Positions 11,493 to 24,770 of a stretch of DNA of 64,000 nucleotides are shown here, in pieces; positions within the stretch are counted from its first letter, which is position 1; each line of letters opens with the position of its first letter. The notes beneath the pieces were generated by a model, which worked only from the letters and a program-made list of their open reading frames with translations, made no database searches and was not told where the DNA came from. A program made the translations under genes and the position numbers. Source of the DNA: Dermacentor variabilis (taxonomy: Eukaryota; Arthropoda; Arachnida; Ixodida; Ixodidae); NCBI RefSeq assembly GCF_050947875.1, contig NC_134570.1:244706584-244770583 (forward strand), read 5' to 3'.

Positions 11493-13614
11493 TGCTTAGC
11501 ACGTCGTTTGGCAGACATCCAAGTGCGCGCTCTGCCAAAAGCAGCATGTGCATGCATATCTTGTGGTTTTGCAGAAAACAACGTCCGCGTCTACCAAAAG
11601 ATGCATCTGCATACTTAACAAGTGGTTTGGCACAAATCCATGCGCGGGTGCTAAAAAGAGCAATATGGGCGTGCTTAGCACGTCGTTTGTCAAAAATCCA
11701 CGTGCGCGCTCTGCCAAAAGGAGCATGTGCATGCATAACTTGTGGTTTCGCAGAAAACAACATCCGCGTCTGCCAAAACATGCAAATGCACGTTTAAGAA
11801 GTGGTTTGGCACAAATCCATGTGCGGGTGCTAAAAAGAGCAGCATGGGCGTGCTTAGAACGTTGTTTGAAAGAAATCCACGTGCGCGCTCTGCCAAAAGC
11901 AGAATGTGCATGCATAACTTGTGGTTTTGCATAAAACAACGTCCGCGTCTACCAAAAGATGCATGTGCCTGCTCAACAAGTGGTTTGGCACAAATCCATG
12001 CGCGGGTGCTAAAAAGAGCAATATGGGCGTGCTTAGCACGTCGTTTGGCAAAAATCCACGTGCGCGCTCTGCCAAAAGGAGCATGTGCATGCGTAACTTG
12101 TGGTTTGGAAGAAAAAAACGTCCGCGTCTGCCAAAACATGCATATGCATCCTTAAGAAGTGGTTTGGCACGAATCCATGCGCGGGTGCTAAAAAGAGCTG
12201 CATGGGCGTGCTTAGGACGTCGTTTGGCAGAAATCACGTGCGCGCTCTGCCAAAAGCAGGACGTGCATGCATAACTTGTGGTTTGGCAGAAAAGAAAGTC
12301 CACGTCTGCCAAAAGATGGATGTGCATGCTTAACAAGTGGGTTGGCACCAATCCATGCGCGGGTGCTAAAGAGAGCAGCATGGGCGTGCGTAGCACGTCG
12401 TTTGGCAGAAATCTACGTGCGAGCTCTGCCAAAAGCAGCATGTGCATGCATAACATGTGGTTTTGCAGAAAACAACGTCCGCGTCTACCAAAAGATGCAT
12501 GTGCATGCTCAAGAAGTGGTTTGGCACAAATCCATGCTGGGGTGCTAAAAAAGCAGCGTGGGCGTGCTTAGCACGTCGTTTGGCAAAAATCAAAGTGCGC
12601 GCTCTGCCAAAAGCAGCATATGCATGCATAACTTGTGGTTTCGCAGAACACAACGTCCGCGTCTGCCAAAACATGCATCTGCATGATTAAGAAGTGGTTT
12701 GGCACAAATCATGCGCGGGTGCTAAAAAAAGCAGCATGGGCGTGCTTAGCACGTCGTTTGGTAGAAATCTACGTGCGCGCTCTGCCAGAAAGCTGCATGT
12801 GCATACATAACTTGTGGTTTTGCAGAAAACAACATCCGCGTCTACGAAAAGATGCATGTGCATGCTAAACGAGTGGTTTGGCACAAATCCGTGTGCGGGT
12901 GCTAAAAAGAACAGCATGGGCGTGCTTAGCTCGTCGTTTGGCAGAAATCCACGTGCGCGCTCGCCCAAAAGCAGCACGTGCGTGCATAACTTCTGGTTTT
13001 GCAGAAAACAACGTCCGCGTCTACGAAAAGATGCATGTGCATGCTTAACAAATGTTTTGACACAAATCCATGCTGGGGTGCTAAAAAAAGCAGCGTGGGC
13101 GTGCTTAGCACGTCGTTTGTCAGACATCCAAGTGCGCGCTCTGCCAAAAGCAGCATGTGCATGCATATCTTGTGGTTTTGCAGAAAACAACGTCCGCGTC
13201 TACCAAAAGATGCATCTGCATGCTTAACAAGTGGTTTCGCACAAATCCATGCGCGGGTGGTAAGAACAGCAGCATAGGCGTACTTAGCACGTCGTTTGGC
13301 AGAAATCCACGTGCGCGCTCTGCCAAAAGCAGCACGTGCGTGCATAACTTCTGGTTTTGCAAAAAACAACGTCCGCGTCTACGAAAAGATGCATGTGCAT
13401 GCTTAACAAATGTTTTGACACAAATCCATGCTGGGGTGCTAAAAAAAGCAGCGTGGGCGTGATTAGCACGTCGTTTGGCAGAAATCCAAGTGCGTTCTCT
13501 GCCAAAAGCAGCATGTGCATGCATATCTTGTGGTTTTGCAGAAAACAACGTCCGCGTCTACCAAAAGATGCATCTGCATGCTTAACAAGTGGTTTGGCAC
13601 AAATCCATGCGCGG
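11493..13614 (+). repeat. Heterogeneous stretch with the first X-Y cassette
   Basis: About 12 monomers. It contains the marker monomer X (ATCAAAG in C, 12589), followed one monomer later by marker Y (AGAAAGCTGC, from 12787), then a B subunit with ATCCGTGTGCGGG and a C with CGCCCAAAAGCAGCACG. The same ordered set recurs at least nine more times downstream. No gene or unique sequence is seen. Confidence 0.82.
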
Positions 13615-14340
13615 GTGCTAAAAAGAGCAGTATGGGCGTCCTTAGCACGTCGTTTGGCAGAAATCCACGTGCGCGCTCTGCCAAAAGCAGCATGTGCATG
13701 CGTAACTTGTGGTTTGGCAGAAAAAAACGTCCGCGTCTGCCAAAACATGCATATGCATCCTTAAGAAGTGGTTTGGCACGAATCCATGCGCGGGTGCTAA
13801 AAAGAGCAGCATGGGCGTGCTTAGGACGTCGTTTGGCAGAAATCCACGTGCGCGCTCTGCCAAAAGCAGGACGTGCATGCATAACTTGTGGTTTGGCAGA
13901 AAACAACGTCCACGTCTGCCAAAAGATGGATGTGCATGCTCAACAAGTGGTTTGGCACAAATCCATGCGCGGGTGCTAAAGAGAGCAGCATGGGCGTGCT
14001 TAGGACGTCGTTTGGCAGAAATCCACGTGCGCGCTCTGCCAAAAGCAGCATGTGCATGCACAACTTGTGGTTTGGCAGAAAACAACGTCCGCGTCTGCCA
14101 AAACATGCATATGCATGCTTAACAAGTGGTTTGGCACAAATCCATGTGCGTGTGCTAAAAAGAACAGCATGGGCGTGCTTAGCACGTCGTTTGGCAGAAA
14201 TCTACGTGCGAGCTCTGCCTAAAGCAGCATGTGCATGCATAACTTGTGGTTTTGCTGTAAACAACGTCCGCATCTACCAAAAGATGCATGTGCATGCTCA
14301 ACAAGTGGTTTGGCACAAATCCATGCGCGGATGCTAAAAA
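13615..14340 (+). repeat. 12/11-monomer-offset duplication, copy 1
   Basis: It matches 15762-16309. The offset is 2147 bp (12 monomers) at the GGGCGTCCTTAG mark (13634 and 15781) but 1968 bp (11 monomers) at the rare GCTCTGCCTAAAGC (14214 and 16182). This copy has one more monomer, the one with AGCAGGACGTGC and CCACGTCTGCCAAAAGATGG at about 13870-13930. Confidence 0.8.
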
Positions 14341-15761
14341 GAGCAGCATGGGCGTGCTTAGCACGTCGTTTGGCAGAAATCCACGTGCGCGGTCTGCGAA
14401 AAGCACCATGTGCATGCATAACTTGTGCTTTTGCAGAAAACAACGTCGCCGTCTACCAAAAGATGCATGTGCATGCTTAACGAGTGGTTTGGCACAAATC
14501 CATGCGCGGGTGTTAAAAACAGCAGCATAGGCGTGCTTAGCACGTCGTTTGGCAGAAATCCACGTGCGCGCTCTGCCAAAAGCAGCATGTGCATGCATAA
14601 CTTGTAGTTTCGCAGAACACAACGTCCGCGTCTACCAAAGATGCATGTGCATGCTCAACAAATGGTTTGACACAAATCCATGCGCGGGTGCTAAAAAAAG
14701 CAGCGTGGGCGTGCTTAGCACGTCGTTTGGCAAAAATCAAAGTGCGCGCTCTGCCAAAAGCAGCATATGCATGCATAACTTGTGGTTTTGCAGAAAACAA
14801 CATCCGCGTCTACGAATAGATGCATGTGCATGCTCAACAAGTGGTTTGGCACAAATCCGTGCGCGGGTGCTAAAAAGAACAGCATGGGCGTGCTTAGATC
14901 GTCGTTTGGCAGAAATCCACGTGCGCGCTCTCCCAAAAACAGCACGTGCGTGCATAACTTCTGGTTTTGCAAAAAACAACGTCCGCGTCTACGAAAAGAT
15001 GCATGTGCATGCTTAACAAATGTTTTGACACAAATCCATGCTGGGGTGCTAAAAAAAGCAGCGTGGGCGTGCTTAGCACGTCGTTTGGCAGAAATCCAAG
15101 TGCGTTCTCTGCCAAAAGCAGCATGTGCATGCATATCTTGTGGTTTTGCAGAAAACAACGTCCGCGTCTACCAAAAGATGCATCTGCATGCTTAACAAGT
15201 GGTTTGGCACAAATCCATGCACGGGTGGTAAGAACAGCAGCATAGGCGTACTTAGCACGTCGTTTGGCAGAAATCCACATTCGCGCTCTGCCAAAAGCAG
15301 CATGTGTATGCATAACTTGTGGTTTCGCAGAAAACAACGTCCGCGTCTGCGAAAACATGCATATGCATGTTTAAGAAGTGGTATGTCACAAATCCATGTG
15401 CGGGTGCTAAAAAGAGTAGCATGGGCGTGCTTAGAACGTTGTTTGAAAGAAATCCACGTGAGCGCTCCGCCAAAAGCAGAATGTGCAAGCATAACCTGTG
15501 GTTTTGCATAAAACAACGTCCGCGTCTACCAAAAGATGCATGTGCCTGCTCAACAAGTGGTTTGGCACAAATCCATGCGCAGGTGCTAAAAAGACCAGCA
15601 TGGGCGTGCTTAGGACGTCGTTTGGCAGAAATCCACGTGCGCGCTCTGCCAAAAGCAGCATGTGCATGCACAACTTGTGGTTTGGCAGAAAACAACGTCC
15701 GCGTCTGCCAAAACATGCATATGCATGCTTAACAAGTGGTTTGGCGCAAATCCATGCGCGG

Positions 15762-16309
15762 GTGCTAAAAAGAGCAGTATGGGCGTCCTTAGCACGTCGT
15801 TTGGCAGAAATCCACGTGCGCGCTCTGCCAAAAGCAGCATGTGCATGCGTAACTTGTGGTTTGGCAGAAAAAAACGTCCGCGTCTGCCAAAACATGCATA
15901 TGCATCCTTAAGAAGAGGTTTGGCACGAATCCATGCGCGGGTGCTAAAGAGAGCAGCATGGGTGTGTTTAGGACGTCGTTTGGCAGAAATCCACGTGCGC
16001 GCTCTGCCAAAAGCAGCATGTGCATGCACAACTTGTGGTTTGGCAGAAAACAACGTCCGCGTCTGCCAAAACATGCATATGCATGCTTAACAAGTGGTTT
16101 GGCGCAAATCCATGTGCGTGTGCTAAAAAGAACAGCATGGGCGTGCTTAGCACGTTGTTTGGCAGAAATCTACGTGCGAGCTCTGCCTAAAGCAGCATGT
16201 GCATGCATAACTTGTGGTTTTGCTGAAAACAACGTCCGCATCTACCAAAAGATGCATGTGCATGTTCAACAAGTGGTTTGGCACAAATCCATGCTCGGAT
16301 GCTAAAAAG
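15762..16309 (+). repeat. 12/11-monomer-offset duplication, copy 2
   Basis: Partner of 13615-14340, with one whole monomer absent. The loss leaves the 179-bp register intact, as expected for unequal exchange between neighbouring monomers. Confidence 0.8.
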
Positions 16310-18540
16310 AGCAGCATGGGCGTGCTTAGCACGTCGTTTGGCAGAAATCCACGTGCGCGTTCTGCCAAAAGCAGCATGTGCATGCATAACTTGTAGTTTC
16401 GCAGAACACAACGTCCGCGTCTACCAAAAGATGCATGTGCATGCTTAACAAGTGGTTTGGCACAAATCCATGCGCGGGTGTTAAAAACAGCAGCATAGGA
16501 GTGCTTAGCACGTCGTTTGGCAAAAATCAAAGTGCGCGCTCTGCCAAAAGCAGCATATGCATGCATAACTTGTGGTTTCGCAGAACACAACGTCCGCGTC
16601 TGCCAAAACATGCATCTGCATGATTAAGAAGTGGTTTGGCACAAATTCATGCGCGGGTGCTAAAAAAGCAGCATGGGCGTGCTTAGCAGGTCGTTTGGTA
16701 GAAATCCACGTGCGCGCTCTGCCAGAAAGCTGCATGTGCATACATAACTTGTGGTTTTGCAGAAAACAACATCCGCGTCTACGAATAGATGCATGTGCAT
16801 GCTCAACAAGTGGTTTGGCACAAATCCGTGTGCGGGTGCTAAAAAGAACAGCATGTGCGTGCTTAGCTCGTCGTTTGGCAGAAATCCTCGTGCGCGCTCT
16901 CCCAAAAGCAGCACGTGCGTGCATAACTTCTGGTTTTGCAGAAAACAACGTCCGCGTCTACGAAAAGATGCATGTGCATGCTTAACAAGTGGTTTGGCAC
17001 AAATCCATGCGCGGGTGCGAAAAAGAGCAATATGGGCGTGCTTAGCACGTCGTTTGGCAGAAATCCACGTTCGCGCTCTGCCAAAAGCAGCATGTGCATG
17101 CATAACTTGTGGTTTCGCAGAAAACGACGTCCACGTCTGCGAAAACATGCATATTCATGTTTAAGAAGTGGTATGGCACAAATCCATGTGCGGGTGCTAA
17201 ATAGAGCAGCATGGACGTGCTTAGAACGTTGTTTGAAAGAAATCCACGTGCGCGGTCTGCCAAAAGCAGAATGTGCATGCATAACCTGTGGTTTTGCATA
17301 AAACAACGTCCGCGTCTACCAAAAGATGCATGTGCCTGCTCAACAAGTGGTTTGGCACAAATCCGTGCGCGGGTGCTAAAAAGAGCAGCATGGGCGTGCT
17401 TACGACGTCATTTGGCAGAAATCCACGTGCGCGCTATGCCAAAAGCAGCATGTGCATGCACAACTTGTGGTTTGGCAGAAAACAACGTCCGCGTCTGCCA
17501 AAACATGCATATGCATGCTTAACAAGTGGTTTGGCGCAAATCCATGCGCGGGTGCTAGAAAGAGCAGCATGGGCGTGCTTAGCACGTCGTTTGGCAGAAA
17601 TCCACGTGCGCGCTCTGCCAAAAGCAGCATGTGCATGCACAACTTGTGGTTTGGCAGAACACAACGTCCGCGTCTGCCAAAACATGCATTTGCATGCTTA
17701 ACAAGTGGTTTGGCACAAATCCATGTGCGGCTGCTAAAAAGAACAGCATGGGCGTGCTTAGCACGTCGTTTGGCAGAAATCTACGTGCTAGCTCTGCCAA
17801 AAGCAGCATGTGCATGCATAACTTGTGGTTTTGCAGAAAACAACGTCCGCGTCTACCAAAAGATGCATGTGCATGCTCAACAAGTGGTTTGGCACAAATC
17901 CATGCGCGGATGCTAAAAAGAGCAGCATGGGCATGCTTAGCACGTCGTTTGGCAGAAATCCACGTGCGCGGTCTGCGAAAAGCACCATGTGCATGCATAA
18001 CTTGTGGTTTTGCAGAAAACAACGTCGGCGTCTACCAAAAGATGCATGTGCATGCTTAACAAGTGGTTTGGCACGAATCCATGCGCGGGTGTTAAAAACA
18101 GCAGCATAGGCGGGCTTAGCACGTCGTTTGGCAGAAATCCACGTGCGCGCTCTGCCAAAAGCACCATGTGCATGCATAACTTGTAGTTTCGCAGAACACA
18201 ACGTCCGCATCTACCAAAAGATGCATGTGCATGCTCAACAAATGGTTTGACACAAATCCATGCTGGGGTGCTAAAAAAAGCAGCGTGGGCGTGCTTAGCA
18301 CGTCGTTTGGCAAAAATCAAAGTGCGCGCTCTGCCAAAAGCAGCATATACATGCATAACTTGTCGTTTCGCAGAACACAACGTCCGCATCTGCCAAAACA
18401 TGCATCTGAATGATTAAGAAGTGGTTTGGCACAAATCCATGCGCGGGTGCTAAAAAAAAGCAGCATGGGCGTGCTTAGCATGTCGTTTGGCAGAAATCCA
18501 CGAGCGCGCTCTGCCAGAAAGCTGCATGTGCATACATAAC
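16310..18540 (+). repeat. Array stretch upstream of the 18.5-kb HOR
   Basis: About 12 monomers. Marker X occurs at 16526 and 18316, exactly 10 monomers (1790 bp) apart, the same spacing as the HOR that follows. Parts of 17940-18320 recur at about 24745-25120 (shared GGCGGGCTTAG at 18110 and 24914). I see no other content. Confidence 0.82.
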
Positions 18541-20509
18541 TTGTGGTTTGGCAGAAAACAACGTCCGCGTCTGCCAAAACATGAATATGCATGCTTAACA
18601 AGTGGTTTGGCACGAATCCATGCGCGGGTGCTAAAAAGAGCAGCATGGGCGTGCTTAGGACGTCGTTTGGCAGAAATCCACGTGCGCGCTCTGCCAAAAG
18701 CAGGACGTGCATGCATAACTTGTGGTTTGGCAGAAAACAACGTCCACGTCTGCCAAAAGATGGATGTGCATGCTGAACAAGCGGTTTGGCACAAATCCAT
18801 GTGCGGGTGCTAAAAAGAACTGCATGGGCGTGCTTAGCACGTCGTTTGGCAGAAATCTACGTGCGAGCTCTGCCAAAAGCAGCATGTGCATGCATAACTT
18901 GTGGTTTTGCAGAAAACAACGTCCGCGTCTACCAAAAGATGCATGTGCATGCTCAACAAGTGGTTTGGCACAAATCCATGCGCGGATGCTAAAAAGAGCA
19001 GCATGGGCATGCTTAGCACGTCGTTTGGCAGAAATCCACGTGCGCGGTCTGCGAAAAGCACCATGTGCATGCATAACTTGTGGTTTTGCAGAAAACAACG
19101 TCGGCGTCTACCAAAAGATGCATGTGCATGCTTAACAAGGGGTTTGGCACAAATCCATGCGCGGGTGTTAAAAACAGAGGCATAGGCGTGCTTAGCACGT
19201 CGTTTGGCAGAAATCCACGTGCGCACTCTGCCAAAAGCACCATGTGCATGCATAACTTGTAGTTTCGCAGAACACAACGTCCGCGTCTACCAAAAGATGC
19301 ATATGCATGCTCAACAAATGGTTTGACACAAATCCATGCTGGGGTGCTAAAAAAAGCAGCGTGGGCGTGCTTAGCACGTCGTTTGGCAAAAATCTACGTG
19401 CGAGCTCTGCCAAAAGCAGCATGTGCATGCATAACTTGTGGTTTTGCAGAAAACAACGTCCGCGTCTACCAAAAGATGCATGTGCATGCTCAACAAGTGG
19501 TTTGGCACAAATCCATGCGCGGATGCTAAAAAGAGCAGCATGGGCATGCTTAGCACGTCGTTTGGCAGAAATCCACGTGCGCGCTCTGCCAAAAGCAGCA
19601 TGTGCATGCACAACTTGTGGTTTCGCATAAAACAACGTCCGCGTCTGCCAAAACATGCATATGCATGCTTAACAAGTGGTTTGGCACAAATCCATGCGCG
19701 GATGCTAAAAAGAGCAGCATGGGCATGCTTAGCACGTCGTTTGGCAGAAATCCACGTGCGCGGTCTGCGAAAAGCACCATGTGCATGCATAACCTGTGGT
19801 TTTGCATAAAACAACGTCCGCGTCTGCCAAAACATGCATATGCATGCTTAACAAGTGGTTTGGCACAAATCCATGCGCGGATGCTAAAAAGAGCAGCATG
19901 GGCATGCTTAGCACGTCGTTTGGCAGAAATCCACGTGCGCGGTCTGCGAAAAGCACCATGTGCATGCATAACCTGTGGTTTTGCATAAAACAACGTCCGC
20001 GTCTACCAAAAGATGCATGTGCCTGCTCAACAAGTGGTTTGGCACAAATCCATGCGCGGATGCTAAAAAGAGCAGCATGGGTGTGCTTAGGACGTCGTTT
20101 GGCAGAAATCCACGTGCGCGCTCTGCCCAAAGCAGCATGTGCATGCATAACTTGTGGTTTCGCAGAAAACAACGTCCGCGTCTGCGAAAACATGCATATT
20201 CATGTTTAAGAAGTGGTATGGCACAAATCCATGTGGGGGTGCTAAAAAGAGCAGCATGGGCGTGCTTAGAACGTTGTTTGAAAGAAATCCACGTGCGCGC
20301 TCTGCCAAAAGCAGAATGTGCATGCATAACCTGTGGTTTTGCATAAAACAACGTCCGCGTCTACCAAAAGATGCATGTGCCTGCTCAACAAGTGGTTTGG
20401 CACAAATCCATGCGCGGGTGCTAAAAAGAGCAGCATGGGCGTGCTTAGGACGTCATTTGGCAGAAATCCACGTGCGCGCTCTGCGAAAAGCAGCATGTGC
20501 ATGCACAAC
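18541..20509 (+). repeat. Higher-order repeat copy 1 (11 monomers, 1969 bp)
   Basis: It begins at the A subunit with TGCCAAAACATGAATATGC, a combination seen only in this HOR and at about 38.27 and 48.65 kb. It matches the next copy almost base for base, for example CTCAACAAGC there against CTGAACAAGC here near 18776. It has one monomer more than copy 2: 19625-19825 and 19804-20004 are a perfect 201-bp match at a 179-bp offset. Confidence 0.88.
19625..20004 (+). repeat. Single-monomer tandem duplication inside HOR copy 1
   Basis: Bases 19625-19825 recur without a visible difference at 19804-20004. The duplicated monomer carries GGATGCTAAAAAG, GGTCTGCGAAAAGCACC and CCTGTGGTTTTGCAT. Copy 2 (20510-22299) lacks this extra unit, so the duplication, or its loss in copy 2, post-dates the HOR duplication. 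Confidence 0.85.
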
Positions 20510-22299
20510 TTGTGGTTTGGCAGAAAACAACGTCCGCGTCTGCCAAAACATGAATATGCATGCTTAACAAGTGGTTTGGCACGAATCCATGCGCGGGTGC
20601 TAAAAAGAGCAGCATGGGCGTGCTTAGGACGTCGTTTGGCAGAAATCCACGTGCGCGCTCTGCCAAAAGCAGGACGTGCATGCATAACTTGTGGTTTGGC
20701 AGAAAACAACGTCCACGTCTGCCAAAAGATGGATGTGCATGCTCAACAAGCGGTTTGGCACAAATCCATGTGCGGGTGCTAAAAAGAACTGCATGGGCGT
20801 GCTTAGCACGTCGTTTGGCAGAAATCTACGTGCGAGCTCTGCCAAAAGCAGCATGTGCATGCATAACTTGTGGTTTTGCAGAAAACAACGTCCGCGTCTA
20901 CCAAAAGATGCATGTGCATGCTCAACAAGTGGTTTGGCACAAATCCATGCGCGGATGCTAAAAAGAGCAGCATGGGCATGCTTAGCACGTCGTTTGGCAG
21001 AAATCCACGTGCGCGGTCTGCGAAAAGCACCATGTGCATGCATAACTAGTGGTTTTGCAGAAAACAACGTCGGCGTCTACCAAAAGATGCATGTGCATGC
21101 TTAACAAGGGGTTTGGCACAAATCCATGCGCGGGTGTTAAAAACAGAGGCATAGGCGTGCTTAGCACGTCGTTTGGCAGAAATCCACGTGCGCACTCTGC
21201 CAAAAGCACCATGTGCATGCATAACTTGTAGTTTCGCAGAACACAACGTCCGCGTCTACCAAAAGATGCATATGCATGCTCAACAAATGGTTTGACACAA
21301 ATCCATGCTGGGGTGCTAAAAAAAGCAGCGTGGGCGTGCTTAGCACGTCGTTTGGCAAAAATCTACGTGCGAGCTCTGCCAAAAGCAGCATGTGCATGCA
21401 TAACTTGTGGTTTTGCAGAAAACAACGTCCGCGTCTACCAAAAGATGCATGTGCATGCTCAACAAGTGGTTTGGCACAAATCCATGCGCGGATGCTAAAA
21501 AGAGCAGCATGGGCATGCTTAGCACGTCGTTTGGCAGAAATCCACGTGCGCGCTCTGCCAAAAGCAGCATGTGCATGCACAACTTGTGGTTTCGCATAAA
21601 ACAACGTCCGCGTCTGCCAAAACATGCATATGCATGCTTAACAAGTGGTTTGGCACAAATCCATGCGCGGATGCTAAAAAGAGCAGCATGGGCATGCTTA
21701 GCACGTCGTTTGGCAGAAATCCACGTGCGCGGTCTGCGAAAAGCACCATGTGCATGCATAACCTGTGGTTTTGCATAAAACAACGTCCGCGTCTGCCAAA
21801 ACATGCATATGCATGCTTAACAAGTGGTTTGGCACAAATCCATGCGCGGATGCTAAAAAGAGCAGCATGGGTGTGCTTAGGACGTCGTTTGGCAGAAATC
21901 CACGTGCGCGCTCTGCCCAAAGCAGCATGTGCATGCATAACTTGTGGTTTCGCAGAAAACAACGTCCGCGTCTGCGAAAACATGCATATTCATGTTTAAG
22001 AAGTGGTATGGCACAAATCCATGTGGGGGTGCTAAAAAGAGCAGCATGGGCGTGCTTAGAACGTTGTTTGAAAGAAATCCACGTGCGCGCTCTGCCAAAA
22101 GCAGAATGTGCATGCATAACCTGTGGTTTTGCATAAAACAACGTCCGCGTCTACCAAAAGATGCATGTGCCTGCTCAACAAGTGGTTTGGCACAAATCCA
22201 TGCGCGGGTGCTAAAAAGAGCAGCATGGGCGTGCTTAGGACGTCATTTGGCAGAAATCCACGTGCGCGCTCTGCGAAAAGCAGCATGTGCATGCACAAC
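20510..22299 (+). repeat. Higher-order repeat copy 2 (10 monomers, 1790 bp)
   Basis: It starts at the same mark as copy 1. The length is exactly 10 x 179. A private change, ATAACTAGTGG near 21045, distinguishes it from copies 1 and 3 (CTTGTGG). Confidence 0.88.
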
Positions 22300-23910
22300 T
22301 TGTGGTTTGGCAGAAAACAACGTCCGCGTCTGCCAAAACATGAATATGCATGCTTAACAAGTGGTTTGGCACGAATCCATGCGCGGGTGCTAAAAAGAGC
22401 AGCATGGGCGTGCTTAGGACGTCGTTTGGCAGAAATCCACGTGCGCGCTCTGCCAAAAGCAGGACGTGCATGCATAACTTGTGGTTTGGCAGAAAACAAC
22501 GTCCACGTCTGCCAAAAGATGGATGTGCATGCTCAACAAGCGGTTTGGCACAAATCCATGTGCGGGTGCTAAAAAGAACTGCATGGGCGTGCTTAGCACG
22601 TCGTTTGGCAGAAATCTACGTGCGAGCTCTGCCAAAAGCAGCATGTGCATGCATAACTTGTGGTTTTGCAGAAAACAACGTCCGCGTCTACCAAAAGATG
22701 CATGTGCATGCTCAACGAGTGGTTTGGCACAAATCCATGCGCGGATGCTAAAAAGAGCAGCATGGGCATGCTTAGCACGTCGTTTGGCAGAAATCCACGT
22801 GCGCGGTCTGCGAAAAGCACCATGTGCATGCATAACTTGTGGTTTTGCAGAAAACAACGTCGGCGTCTACCAAAAGATGCATGTGCATGCTTAACAAGTG
22901 GTTTGGCACAAATCCATGCGCGGGTGTTAAAAACAGAGGCATAGGCGTGCTTAGCACGTCGTTTGGCAGAAATCCACGTGCGCGCTCTGCCAAAAGCACC
23001 ATGTGCATGCATAACTTGTAGTTTCGCAGAACACAACGTCCGCGTCTACCAAAAGATGCATGTGCATGCTCAACAAATGGTTCGACACAAATCCATGCTG
23101 GGGTGCTAAAAAAAGCAGCGTGGGCGTGCTTAGCACGTCGTTTGGCAAAAATCTATGTGCGAGCTCTGCCAAAAGCAGCATGTGCATGCATAACTTGTGG
23201 TTTTGCAGAAAACAATGTCCGCGTCTACCAAAAGATGCATGTGCATGCTCAACAAGTGGTTTGGCACAAATCCATGCGCGGATGCTAAAAAGAGCAGCAT
23301 GGGCATGCTTAGCACGTCCTTTGGCAGAAATCCACGTGCGCGCTCTGCCAAAAGCAGCATGTGCATGCACAACTTGTGGTTTCGCATAAAACAACGTCCG
23401 CGTCTGCCAAAACATGCATATGCATGCTTAACAAGTGGTTTGGCACAAATCCATGCGCGGATGCTAAAAAGAGCAGCATGGGCATGCTTAGCACGTCGTT
23501 TGGCAGAAATCCACGTGCGCGGTCTGCGAAAAGCACCATGTGCATGCATAACCTGTGGTTTTGCATAAAACAACGTCCGCGTCTGCCCAAACATGCATAT
23601 GCATGCTTAACAAGTGGTTTGGCACAAATCCATGCGCGGATGCTAAAAAGAGCAGCATGGGCGTGCTTAGAACGTTGTTTGAAAGAAATCCACGTGCGCG
23701 CTCTGCCAAAAGCAGAATGTGCATGCATAACCTGTGGTTTTGCATAAAACAACGTCCGCGTCTACCAAAAGATGCATGTGCCTGCTCAACAAGTGGTTTG
23801 GCACAAATCCATGCGCGGGTGCTAAAAAGAGCAGCATGGGCGTGCTTAGGACGTCATTTGGCAGAAATCCACGTGCGCGCTCTGCGAAAAGCAGCATGTG
23901 CATGCACAAC
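22300..23910 (+). repeat. Higher-order repeat copy 3 (9 monomers, 1611 bp)
   Basis: Same start mark. The length is 9 x 179, one monomer less than copy 2. The difference lies at about 23640-23690, where GGATGCTAAAAAGAGCAG is joined directly to the TTAGAACGTTGTTTGAAAG variant of C. In copy 2 the GTGTGCTTAGGACG and CATGTTTAAGAAG monomer comes between. Confidence 0.87.
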
Positions 23911-24770
23911 TTGTGGTTTGGCAGAAAACAACGTCCGCGTCTGCCAAAACATGAATATGCATGCTTAACAAGTGGTTTGGCACGAATCCATGCGCGGGTG
24001 CTAAAAAGAGCAGCATGGGCGTGCTTAGGACGTCGTTTGGCAGAAATCCACGTGCGCGCTCTGCCAAAAGCAGGACGTGCATGCATAACTTGTGGTTTGG
24101 CAGAAAACAACGTCCACGTCTGCCAAAAGATGGATGTGCATGCTCAACAAGCGGTTTGGCACAAATCCATGTGCGGATGCTAAAAAGAGCAGCATGGGCA
24201 TGCTTAGCACGTCGTTTGGCAGAAATCCACGTGCGCGGTCTGCGAAAAGCACCATGTGCATGCATAACTTGTGGTTTTGCAGAAAACAACGTCGGCGTCT
24301 ACCAAAAGATGCATGTGCATGCTTAACAAGTGGTTTGGCACAAATCCATGCGCGGGTGTTAAAAACAGAGGCATAGGCGTGCTTAGCACGTCGTTTGGCA
24401 GAAATCCACGTGCGCGCTCTGCCAAAAGCACCATGTGCATGCATAACTTGTAGTTTCGCAGAACACAACGTCCGCGTCTACCAAAAGATGCATGTGCATG
24501 CTCAACAAATGGTTTGACACAAATCCATGCTGGGGTGCTAAAAAAAGCAGCGTGGGCGTGCTTAGCACGTCGTTTGGCAAAAATCTACGTGCGAGCTCTG
24601 CCAAAAGCAGCATGTGCATGCATAACTTGTGGTTTTGCAGAAAACAACGTCCGCGTCTACCAGAAGATGCATGTGCATGCTCAACAAGTGGTTTGGCACA
24701 TATCCATGCGCGGATGCTAAAAAGAGCAGCATGGGCATGCTTTGCACGTCGTTTGGCAGAAATCCACGTG
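23911..24770 (+). repeat. Higher-order repeat copy 4 (partial)
   Basis: It follows copy 3 at an offset of 1611 bp until about 24172, then at 1432 bp (8 monomers), so one further monomer has been lost. The join is visible inside one B subunit: CCATGT belongs to the left parent and GGATGCTAAAAAGAG to the right, which puts the exchange within 24173-24176. After about 24770 the sequence follows the 17.9-18.3 kb type instead. Confidence 0.85.
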
